DNA of 64,000 nt from Eublepharis macularius (Eukaryota > Chordata > Lepidosauria > Squamata > Eublepharidae). The stretch spans positions 32,619,368 through 32,683,367 of the forward strand of contig NC_072791.1 in assembly GCF_028583425.1 (NCBI RefSeq), written 5' to 3'. This document shows positions 10,130-19,449 of the stretch, piece after piece; within the stretch, counting starts at the first letter, position 1, and every line of letters starts with the position of its first letter. A program made the translations under genes and the position numbers. The notes under the pieces were generated by a model. The model had not been told where the DNA came from. It searched no databases and was given only the letters and a program-made list of their open reading frames with translations.

Positions 10130-11248
10130 CTCACATGCAGGATATAAATTGTGAGTGTGCCGCACACTTACAAGATAATGTGGTTACATTTAGAACAGAG
10201 CCCCATCTTCTCTAGCAAGTGATATGTAATTTTTTGTATGCTGTCATCGCATAGGTCCAAAATTTGGACTTTAGCCTGTGGAGGTTTATTTCCAAACACA
10301 AAATTCTTGTGTAGCATTAGTTCTGATGTGTACATTGATGTTAATAGACGGCATTGAAATAAGGTAACAGAAAGATTGATGATTCTTAGAAGTGACTGGA
10401 TATATTCTGAGATTAGCTGTCACGGAAACAGATATGAGAGCCTCAGGCTATGCTATTTTTTTCCAGGGACAATATACCTCTGAACATACAACCTGCTTTG
10501 CAGAATCCTAATTCTTACTCCACCACTCCCATAGCTCTACAACGTAATATAAAATCGAATACATTTCTAGAAACCACTCCAATTCTAAAAACAAACATCT
10601 AAAAACCAGCCTTTAGAAAAGCTTGTAGCATTCTACCTCCAAAAGCTGCCAGCTACCAGCCCATGGGATGCTCAGTTCATCAGCCTGAAGGATTCCCACT
10701 TGATGTATTTGATGACATGAAATGAAACTCATGAAATCTTATGCTAGAATAAATTTTGTTAATCTATAAAATCCTACTGGACTCTTGTTTTATTTTGCTG
10801 CTACAGAGTAACTCATCAAGAGGTAATAGAGAAAGCCATCTCCTGCTATTTTCAATCAGTGACTAGCAGCAATCAATTAACCAATCTGGCACCCTCCATG
10901 GTTGGGTTTTGAATCCAGATTTCCTCATTCTGATATGCTAACTTGTCACCTTGAGCCATGGAAAAGGTGGACTATAAATATTTTCATAAGACAAAACAAT
11001 AAAAATATTGTACCGCACTGGCTTGCCTGGCACTATCAGTATATTATTTATTTGTACTATTTATATCCTGTCTTTCTCTCATAATGGAACTGCAATGGCA
11101 TGCATAGGGGCCCCATGGAAGTCTCCATTTAGGCACTGACTAGAACTGAATCTGCTTAGCTTCACCCAAACATACATTGGGAGCTCAAAGCAAAAGGGGA
11201 AATTAATGGACCTTTCCATAAAGCATCAACACTTCCCTATTACAGGGA
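10130..11248. other. Intergenic DNA with repeat remnants
   Basis: Holds a degraded copy of the GTGCTACTGGACTC family at about 10735-10815 (plus-strand reading TTATGCTAGAATAAATTT, then CCTACTGGACTCTTG). A LINE-like 3' tail lies near 10950 (CACCTTGAGCCATGGAAAAG, then TGGACTATAAAT). No gene is visible. Confidence 0.45.
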
Positions 11249-11292
11249 TATTTGTGGGCTTACGGTAAGGGGGAGAATATACTTCCTCAAGT

Positions 11293-12140
11293 TACTGAAA
11301 ACCAACAAAAAGAAAAGAAGGAAGTATGCCAAGGAGTGACTCAGTACAATATTATTGTCTGTACCACACTACAATTATCAATATATCTACATTGAGTTTT
11401 CAATTATCTACAGCGGTTCAAAATACATGCATGGAGAGAGAATTAATTCCAATATAGTAGAGTTCTCTCAAACTTTACTTATGACGCCCGAAGGTACACA
11501 GTTCCAAAAAAGTCCAGAATATAGCTGGTTGATAACATCCAAAGGTTGCAAGGTTGCAAAAACCAGGTGGCAAAACAGGTGGCAACGAGCTACACCGGTC
11601 TCATTCCTTTCGGCTCGTTTCAGAAATGGTCCTTCGTCAGGCCACAGTTATCTACTTCATCAGGCGAAATTCATGTAGAGAATCAACTATCAGTCAGTAT
11701 CAGATGCTGAAATCAGCTGCCATCAGCATCTGATACTGACTGATAGTTGATTCTCTACATGAATTTCGCCTGATGAAGTAGATAACTGTGGCCTGACGAA
11801 GGACCATTTCTGAAACGAGCCGAAAGGAATGAGACCGGTGTAGCTCGTTGCCACCTGTTTTGCCACCTGGTTTTTGCAACCTTGCAACCTTTGGATGTTA
11901 TCAACCAGCTATATTCTGGACTTTTTTGGAACTGTGTACCTTCGGGCGTCATAAGTAAAGTTTGAGAGAACTCTACTATATTGGAATTAATTCTCTCTCC
12001 ATGCATGTATTTTGAACCGCTGTAGATAATTGAAAACTCAATGTAGATATATTGATAATTGTAGTGTGGTACAGACAATAATATTGTACTGAGTCACTCC
12101 TTGGCATACTTCCTTCTTTTCTTTTTGTTGGTTTTCAGTA
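11293..12140. repeat. 848-bp palindrome, 418-bp arms
   Basis: The arms 11293-11710 and 11723-12140 are reverse complements around a 12-bp spacer. The matching is so tight that the two arms encode the same 107-residue open frame on opposite strands (11355-11678 and 11755-12078). These frames show no known domain and I treat them as by-products. A 12-bp direct repeat, atttgtgggctt, flanks the structure at 11250-11261 and 12142-12153, as expected if it arrived as one insertion. The arm contains CTGATGAAG and CTGACGAAGG, then CTGAAACGAGCC. This resembles the inner repeats of Penelope-like elements, but I could not confirm a family. Confidence 0.9.
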
Positions 12141-12153
12141 CATTTGTGGGCTT

Positions 12154-12805
12154 GCCAAAATCATCTCGAGGGTCAGATGCTGCCCACAGACTGCTAGTTG
12201 GGAAACAGCAAGATGTACATGCCAATAAATACAGCTGTGAATCCCACTGTAGTAAAGGTGTTTTCTTAATTCTCCTATGATTTCGAGTTCAGTCTGTTCT
12301 TTTCCAAAAGAGTTCATGAGGTTACCTGCCTGTTGTACAATTCAGGAGTAATATTATTGTTATTCAGTATAGATTTGTACTCACAAACTTCCTCAGTGAA
12401 GGAAGCCATGCCAGATGTTAAACATGGTAGGCCATGACCTAGATTGTTTGTTAAGGTGGTGCTATGGAAATAATAAAAATAAGTGCACAGTCAGGTGGAC
12501 ACTTTCCAGTACAAAACCCTTCCTTTTCCTGAAACAGGTTTTTCTGTACTGAGCCAACGAAGATACTGGGGAAATTACAAGTTTATTATTGAACAGAAAC
12601 CAGATGAACTGAAAATCTCTTTGACACAAAGATGATAAATGGAAAGGCATAAGATCTGTCAAAACTGGTTAGTGATAGATTACAATATTTTAACTGTTTT
12701 CTGCTTTGTTCCCAGGTTAACTCAATATAATGGCACATTGTGCTTCTTTTATGATGTGTGAACTTCATAAGCACTGGACAAGACTGCCATTGAGAGTGAT
12801 TCAAA
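12154..12805. other. Unassigned intergenic DNA
   Basis: No recognised gene or repeat. Short minus-strand open frames here have no supporting features. Confidence 0.4.
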
Positions 12806-12810
12806 GCCTA

Positions 12811-12995
12811 CACCAGTGTGGTGTAGTAGTTAGAATGTCAGACTAGGATCTGGAAGACCCAGGTTCAAATCACCACTCTGCCCTGGAAGCTTGTTGGGGG
12901 ACCTTGGGCCAGTGATTCTTCTCTCAGTTGAACTTATCTCACAGGGTCATTATTCTAAAGAGAAAATGAAGAGAGAGAAATGTTGTAATTATCTC
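12811..12995 (+). repeat. MIR-like CORE-SINE
   Basis: GTGGTGTAGTAGTTAGAATG and AGGTTCAAATCACC are the A and B boxes of a tRNA-type head. They are followed by GACCTTGGGCCAGTGATTCT and TCTCACAGGGTCATTATTCT, the CORE and LINE2-like segments known from MIR relatives. The 3' end decays near 12995. Confidence 0.75.
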
Positions 12996-13559
12996 CACAT
13001 CTGGAGACTGAAAATATGGTGCCACCCAGCAAGCAATTCACTTAGGATGGAGCTTTAACTATTTTAAAATGCATACACCCTGAGGACCAACCTGTGTTCA
13101 TAGGTCTTACACCACTGAGGCTCCATATTACAGATAGCAACTGTGCTAAAGTGCAGTCGCTCTGTACAATTAGGCTTACACAGGGGTTAAGCAATCAAAA
13201 ACATGATGGACTGGATGTAGCTACTGCCATATGGAAGCTTTCTTCTTGGCCTCTGCATGAGAGCCACAATGTTTGAGTTTAATTTAAATCATCGGTCGCT
13301 GCCAATTTGCTTTGTGCTGACTGAGTGTCACAAAACTGTTGATCTGTGTGGCCTCCTCCTTCATTAGTGAGGGATGTAGAAATGTGATAATCAGCATTTT
13401 TGTTTTTAAAAAGGGTACCAATACCTGTATAGTTGTGCTGATTTCCACCAATTCCTCCCTCAGGTCCTCGGCAGAACTCTGCCCCCAAAGATGCTGGTAC
13501 TCAGTATTGTACTACATACACAAAAGCCCTGGTGATGATCCATGGCAGCAGTGTGTGTT

Positions 13560-13672
13560 TAGCACGATTGTGATGATAACAACAACACACTTTGTAAACC
13601 GCTCTGAGTGGGTGTTAAGTTGTTCTGAAGGGCAGTATATAAACTGAATACTGTTGTTATTATTATACCATT
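13560..13672 (+). repeat. MIR-like SINE, 3' end
   Basis: ACTTTGTAAACCGCTCTGAG, GGGTGTTAAGTTGTTCTGAA and GCAGTATATAAACTGAATAC with a TTGTTATTATTA tail form the 3' end of the SINE family whose fuller copies lie at 24632 and 35810. Confidence 0.7.
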
Positions 13673-13925
13673 AAAATGAAGGTTAACAAGTCAACCATCT
13701 GACCTAAGAAATCATGCCAAGTTACTCAAAACCAATCTGTTTTTTCAGAACAGCTTGGCTCTCCATTACAGCTGCAAGACCAGGATGCCTACATTTCCCA
13801 TCAAAACTTGAGGGAAACTGACAAGTGTCCAACCTGTGTCAGGCGTCACTTGTAGCTTGGCTCCCAATTACAGCAACTGCCTGTGAGAATAAAGACTAAC
13901 AATGCTATGCTATAGATCCAGAAGT

Positions 13926-14042
13926 TAGCTGTGTTAGTCTGTAGCAGCAAAACAGAAAAGAGTCCAGTAGCACCTTTAAGACTAACCAACTTTACTGTAG
14001 CATAAGCTTTCGAGAACCACAGGTCTCTTTGTCAGATGCATG
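13926..14042 (+). repeat. Dispersed repeat, GTGCTACTGGACTC family
   Basis: TTAGCTGTGTTAGTCTGTAG, AAGAGTCCAGTAGCACCTTT, AAGACTAACCAACTTTACTG and TAGCATAAGCTTTCGAGAAC appear in the usual order of this family and end at GTCAGATGCATGC. A single arm, not palindromic. Confidence 0.8.
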
Positions 14043-14599
14043 CTATGCTATGCAGACTTACATTCTTCTAAGAGCCAAACTAGTTGTTACATCCAACATG
14101 AGTCAAGTCAGAATTCTCTGGTGAATCTGGTTCTCTGAACAGCATGGGGAGCCCCACGGTCAGTAGGGCCCTCTCATTGGCTCAGGAAAATGGTGTAGGA
14201 GAGAAGGCAGAATCCCCTCCTCCCACACCATGTTATCTCAAGTGGAATCAGACACCAGCACATTTGGGAATGTTAGTTCCCTGATATTATGTCTGTCTTT
14301 AAAAATAACTGCCAGGTAGGGTTTGTTCTGACTGACAGTGGCTCTCAGATACACAGGGGTCTTTTGCAACAACTGCCACTTGAACTCTTTTAACTGGAAA
14401 TGTCAAAGATTGAATCTGTGTCTTTTTGCATACAAAAAATGTCCTGAAACTGAGTCATGGTCCCTCCATGACATTAGGACAGACTCTGTAAAATGTGAGA
14501 CTGCTGCAGATCTTTCCCCATCTGTACTCCCAGCATGCATACAACATAAAGCTGAAAGTGGTTTGCAAAAGGCATCTTCTCTATTTCTTGTTTGTTATT

Positions 14600-14790
14600 T
14601 CACACTGCCTCCAAACATCCTCCATTCTATCCTCACATAACTCCATGAGGTAAGTTAGGCTGAGAGAAAGTGACTGGCCCAAGGTCTCCCAGCAAATTTT
14701 CATGGCACAGTAAGGATTTGGATTGACACATACATTTCTTGTCCTAAAGGGTGGTATATAAATCGAATGTTGTTGTCGTTATTGTATTGA
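14600..14790. repeat. MIR-like SINE fragments, mixed orientation
   Basis: About 14600-14720 reads as a minus-strand MIR-like piece (CTCACATAACTCCATGAGGT, then GGCCCAAGGTCTCCCAGC). About 14741-14790 is a plus-strand 3' tail of the related SINE (GGGTGGTATATAAATCGAAT). Two separate old insertions. Confidence 0.55.
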
Positions 14791-14799
14791 CAGCTGAGA

Positions 14800-16160
14800 T
14801 GGAAAGTTGTTACCATTGGGTAGAAAATATGCAAACTATTGTCTTAGAATAGAAGAGTTTCCTTTTAGATAGTGTATAACAGTGATTCTCAATGTAATCA
14901 ACATTCATACCATGGTACCCACTGATGTGTTTCTTGGTGCCTAGTTCCTTCTTCCTCAAAGCTGGTTCTGGCTCTTCTCCACCATAATGGAGTGAGATAT
15001 GCTTTAGAAGAGCCCAGGAGGCAAAACCTTGGCAGAGAGTACCCATTCAGCACCAGCTGCTTCCCTCATTGGAAGATGCCTGGCTTGGAACCTCTCAACG
15101 TTTTGTGACTGGCTCCAGTCCCTTTGGCAGCCATTTTGTGGTTGGTCAACCACCCTGGCTACCATTTTGTGGTTGTGTCCATTTCCATTCCCAAAATTCT
15201 AAGTGCCTACATGTTCAAGAAGTCTGGCCACTTTCATTTAGTTTCATCAGTAGCAATAACATTTACAAGATGCCCCTATAAGTCAGAAAATATAGCAAGG
15301 GTGGGTGTTACACCAAATAACATTACCTAAAGCAATGCTGCCTCAAACACAAGGTGAGTAAATGAGGAAAGGATCCTTTCCTGTTTTTTTTTAAAGACAC
15401 TTTTTCCTGTTTGTTAATGCTATTTTTATTACACTTCTTCCTTATTATGGGTCTTCCCATACATTTGTCAAGACTGCTTATTGCCAAACAATTGAACCTC
15501 GGGGTTGAAAGGAAGCAAGAGAATGAAGATAAGATCTTGAGACCATGAGATGGAACCATGGGCGCCATTTGAGGTTTCAGTAAGATGAGGTAATAGATTC
15601 AACCCAGAGCCAAAGGCTCATTTCTGGACATTCAAAATCACATTGTTGAAAAATTATATGTGTAAAGAACATTTATTGATTATTTTCTTTTACACACTTC
15701 AATTGGTTGGGAGTTTCTGAGTCTGCTCTGGGAACAGCAAGACCTTCCTTGAAATTCTTTTGGCAGAAGAAGTGTGTTCCATTGGAAAGCTCTGCTGTTA
15801 AGAGGCATGGAATCATCCAATCCAACTACATTTGATCAACACATGAATGTCTTTTCTAAGTAACAAATTAAGCATAGAGGTTGCTGCCAATGGCGTGGAT
15901 ACTAACTACCCATTTGATTGTGGGTTCAACTGATGAGTTAGGGTGATGTAGATGTTCCTGAGAACAATCTCATGAGATCTGAAAGGGGAGAGTATTAGTA
16001 TTCCCTACAGTCCCTAAATAGCCCTCTTCATGGCCATCTCATTGCGACCATTTGCATACTACAATGCCAGTGCAAATACCAATGCATTTCTGGTGGTGAT
16101 CACAGAGAATTCTCACCATCTGGATGCAGCCCTGGTTGCAGAGCTCAGAATGTGTTGACG
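14800..16160. other. Unassigned intergenic DNA upstream of the promoter region
   Basis: No recognised gene. The segment at 15115-15180 repeats CCATTTTGTGGTTG twice at close spacing, as in some reptile dispersed repeats, but I cannot name it. Confidence 0.4.
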
Positions 16161-16167
16161 TCACACC

Positions 16168-16466
16168 TAAGAGCCAAAACACACGTTAAGAAAAACCTAG
16201 GTTCAGCACGTGTTCTCTTACCTCAAGGTTTGCCGGGATCTGTAGGAGTCCTGGAAGCTTAAAGTAGGCGTCCTGGAAGCTTAAAGATCTGTAGGGGTCC
16301 TGGAAGCTTAAAGTCCTGGAAGCTTAAAGGATCTGCAAGCGTCCTGGAAGCTTAAAGGCGTCCTGGAAGCTTAAAGCTTAAAATACAGGCGCCTGTATTT
16401 CCCTTTCCCTTTTTGCTGCTCTGTAAATGCTAAACTTTAAGCTTCCAGGACGCCTACAGATGGCCA
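16168..16466 (-). mobile_element. MITE with internal minisatellite, truncated copy
   Basis: Starts GAGCCAAAACACACGTTAAG, continues through TTCAGCACGTGTTCTCTTAC and CTCAAGGTTTGCCGGGATCT, then six to seven tandem units built on GTCCTGGAAGCTTAAAG (16246-16382). The short opposite arm ends abruptly at about 16466 without the other terminus. It is the reverse-oriented relative of the copy at 53587. The order of long and short minisatellite units is nearly the same in both, so the array predates both insertions. No coding capacity. Confidence 0.8.
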
Positions 16467-17189
16467 ATGTAATTCTCCACCTTGGGCCCTCAACTGGGAA
16501 GAGAGAAACTAGGTTAAAAAAATCTGTAAATATTAAACAGAGGGAGAACACAAGGAATAAATCCAGTTTATTAAGGCAATGTGAGCAGAAACAGAGTCCC
16601 TTAAAACCACGCTAGCAGATGAGACTTAAATAGAGCTATGGCAGCAAAGATTAATAAATGGCCAAGAGGGGCTGACTCACCCATACCTTCCAAAGTTGGA
16701 AATTCCATTGTTGCACAGCAAAACCAGTCTCACTTTAGGACCCATAAGAAAGGCCGGTGCATCGGGTTGAAAGAAAGGCAAGGAAGTAGTAGAGCCGCAT
16801 GCTTTCGGACTCAGTTCAGGAATAGAGGGTTAACAGCTGTACCTGTTTACCATTTTTGTTTTTGTGCAAGGATTAAAAGACCGGGAAGGGGGGTGCTGCA
16901 AGGAATAGGTGAGACAGAAAACTCGAGAGCGCAGGAGAGTCCATGGAAGGCGGGAAAATCCAGACAAAAGCACAACCAGCACTTAGGAGAAACCGAGGCT
17001 ACCTGTAAGCAGGAAAGGCGGCAAGGAAGGCCCGGGGGGTGGGGGGCACTCTCGCGTACAAGAACAAGAGTGTAAAGTTCGAGAACCGGCCGCTTTTTTA
17101 AACGTTAGACTGAGGACGCAAACTTTTGTTACTCCAGAAAGCGGCCACTGAGACCCTTACTTAAGCGGAATCCTCGTTGGCTAAAGTGA
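16467..17189. other. Unassigned sequence just upstream of the CpG block
   Basis: GC content rises toward the right. An open frame at 16638-17075 (145 codons, +) is rich in Arg, Gly and Gln with no domain signature, and I regard it as a composition effect. Upstream regulatory sequence of TC2N may lie here. Confidence 0.35.
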
Positions 17190-17680
17190 GCTTTACTCCT
17201 GAGTAAACGTGCGTAAGCTCACGTTGTGAAGGAAGAGGCTAGTCAGCCCCACTCTAGCCAAGACAGGCGGGAGGAGGAAGCGGCGGCTCTCCTGTGAGGC
17301 TGCAGGTGCGTCGAATTCCCTGCAGGCGCGAGGCGGGGCAGTTCCCGCGGGGCGCGCAAAGCTTCGACTGAGCGGCGGAGTAATGCGCGCGCCCTGGGGC
17401 GGAGCCGGGAGCGTCTGCCTAGAGGGCTGGGACTTGGCTTTGGGGCGCTCGTCTGCGGCAGGACCGTCCCGGGAAAAGCACCAGATGGAAGATGAAGGGA
17501 AGCGGCCAAGGATGGCTCCTTGCTGAGGTAGACCCTTCTCCACGCGGGTTGGGGTGGTTTCTGAATAAGGGTCGGCTGGTGGCGGAGAAGGGCCAGGTGA
17601 GGGCGGCCGGCTGCGCCTTGGCCCCCCAGAGCCTTTCCCTAACTTGGACACCGAGTGATGGGAATGGTTGCACCTGCTGG
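17190..17680 (+). promoter_or_regulatory. CpG-rich block, likely TC2N promoter
   Basis: This is the only long, unique CpG-dense stretch in the window; the other CpG clusters sit inside MITEs. It has many GCGC, GGCGG and CCGCGG words between about 17265 and 17630 and no clear TATA box, the usual picture of a CpG-island promoter. A strong splice donor, CCAG|GTGAGGG, lies at 17596/17597 on the + strand. It could end a non-coding first exon that joins the acceptor before 40586. The position is right for TC2N, which lies downstream on the same strand. Assignment by position and composition only; a divergent or unrelated transcript cannot be excluded. Confidence 0.6.
17300..17596 (+). other. Candidate non-coding exon 1 of TC2N
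   Basis: Proposed from the CpG block and the consensus donor at 17597 (GTGAGG). The start is a guess, since no initiator is distinguishable. A second possible donor, CTGAG|GTAGAC, is at about 17526/17527. The coding start at 40594 is only 8 bp inside its exon, so at least one upstream untranslated exon must exist. Confidence 0.35.
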
Positions 17681-18242
17681 GGATTTCCACGTGTTATGTT
17701 CTTGAAGGAGACCGGCCAGAAGAAGGGGGGGGGGCAGAGGTTGCTGGCTTGCCCGATTGCTGCTTCCCCCTGATGTGCTGGGAACATTTTAAAAGGCAAC
17801 TTGACTGAAGTTTCCCCTTCCTCTGATTGGCTTTGTGCTTTGGTCCAATGCTCAGAACTTGTTCCTGACACTTGGGATATAATATTTGAAATGAATTCTT
17901 GACTGTGTTTTTTCTAACACTGCAGTTGCTGAATAGCATCACCCCAAACCTGTAAGAATTAATATCCATTTTGTAACAAGTGTTCGTGTATTATTTCTAA
18001 TTAGGCTATACTAAAGATGTTACTGACTGCCACATGTTATTTGATGTGTGTGTATGAATCAAAGCAGAATAAGTTTGAAGCTAAGCCTTATACTTCTGCT
18101 CCTTCCCCTCTTCATTTATAGCCTGTCTTTTTTGCTGAGACTCAAAGGGAATTACAAAAGATAAAAAGCAATCAGACAGCTGAGACCTCCAGTAAACAAT
18201 GCAGTAATGCTAGGATGACATAGAAAAGAACGAGAGTCAAGA

Positions 18243-18366
18243 TCTGAAGAAGTGAAATGTGACTCACAAAAGCGTATACCCTACCACAAACTTTGTTAAT
18301 CTTATAGGTGCTACTGGTCTCTTGCTCTTTTCTACTGCTGCAGACAGACTAACATGGCTACCCATC
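18243..18366 (-). repeat. Dispersed repeat, GTGCTACTGGACTC family
   Basis: On the plus strand GAAGTGAAATGTGACTCACA, AAAGCGTATACCCTACCACA, TTGTTAATCTTATAGGTGCT, ACTGGTCTCTTG and AGACTAACATGGCTACCC follow the family order in reverse orientation. More diverged than the palindromic copies. Confidence 0.75.
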
Positions 18367-18369
18367 TCA

Positions 18370-19155
18370 ATCTATCTCTACTAGGATTACGGTTAGAAAC
18401 TGCATATAGCAATCCTCTCTGACTTGTCCAGAGTGTAATACTAAATCTTTGTAAAACAGCTAAGGTAAGTATGATTATTATTCACTTCTCCCTGCTAAAC
18501 ATTAACCAAATTCTTAATAGTCAGTGAATGTGTTTTTTTCTAATAAAGTAGTGGTCCCCGTATAGACTCAAGCAGAAGAAAAGGGCTGCATTGACTGAAA
18601 TTGATAGCATTTAACTGAGCTGCGCCAAATTTCTGCTCTTGATCTCAATAGAATATAAGCATAGCTAACTTTCTTTCTTAGATTGGAGGCTAGTTTTACA
18701 AATTTTGGTAGAACAGGTAGCCTGATCAAATGAAGTTTAATCACAGATAAACCCATCCCTTGGCTGATTAATGTTGTGTAAATAACCAATGAGAAGTATT
18801 CAAGAGTGTACAGATAATCCCAAGTCCTATCTCCCTGTACCAAATGTGTTTATATTCGAAGGCACTGGAGCCAAGCTACAAGTGACAAATTACAGTTGCC
18901 TGGCAAGTGAACAGACTCACATGTATTCCTCCCTGTTCATGGGCAACATAAGGTGGTACCACTCAGCAGAAAGCCTTGTCAGTATGCTTCTGGATCTTGT
19001 ACTGAACTGCACTTTAAAAAAAATAAAAAGTCATTTTAAACTCTGGTGCCAGTGTTCTAAATCAGTTGACAGAAATTCTAAGGTTTGTCTGTGCTTCGAG
19101 GGGGAGTGGAAACATGTTATGTAGACAATGCAGATCCAGAGTTACATCGCTTCTC
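18370..19155. other. Presumed intron 1, unassigned
   Basis: No exon, RNA gene or clear repeat seen. Confidence 0.4.
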
Positions 19156-19159
19156 TGTC

Positions 19160-19445
19160 ACTGCAGCAGAGGGCCAAAATCCAGAGTGGAAAACCACATC
19201 TAAGGGATTTATATAAATCAATCAAAGAAAGTTATCTTTGCATTATATATTGTATTTTGTAATTAGATTATATTTTTGTATGTATTGTAAATTTGCTGTA
19301 TTTATTGTTAATAGCACTTGGTCACTCTAAATCATGAGTAATACAGAAATAACTTATTTTCATAATTATATTTACTTTCTTTGATTGATTCATGTAAGTC
19401 CATTAGATGTAGTTTTCCACTCTGGATTTTGACTGCAGCGGAGGG
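19160..19445. mobile_element. Inverted-repeat element with 14-bp flanking repeats
   Basis: CAAAATCCAGAGTGGAAAAC near 19175 is inverted as TTTTCCACTCTGGATTTTG near 19412-19431. The pairing continues inward (ACATCTAA, then ATCAATCAAAGAAA) for about 65 bp with scattered mismatches. The centre is AT-rich. The flanks carry a direct repeat actgcagcagaggg (19160-19173) and actgcagcggaggg (19432-19445). A MITE-like structure, but a 14-bp duplication is longer than common DNA transposons make. Confidence 0.65.
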
Positions 19446-19449
19446 AGCA

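Noticed and set aside
11355-12078. Two identical 107-codon frames on opposite strands as a gene pair
   Set aside because: They are the same sequence in the two arms of a palindrome, with no domain, splice or composition support.
16240-16385. CRISPR-like array
   Set aside because: Units of 17-22 bp are tandem with no unique spacers, inside a eukaryotic MITE arm; it is a minisatellite.
16638-17075. 145-codon plus-strand frame as a small gene
   Set aside because: Arg/Gly/Gln-rich, next to a CpG block, with no recognisable domain; explained by composition.
17193-17871. Minus-strand frames of 150-165 codons over the CpG block
   Set aside because: Ala/Pro/Arg-rich low-complexity text typical of frames through CpG islands; no splice or domain support.
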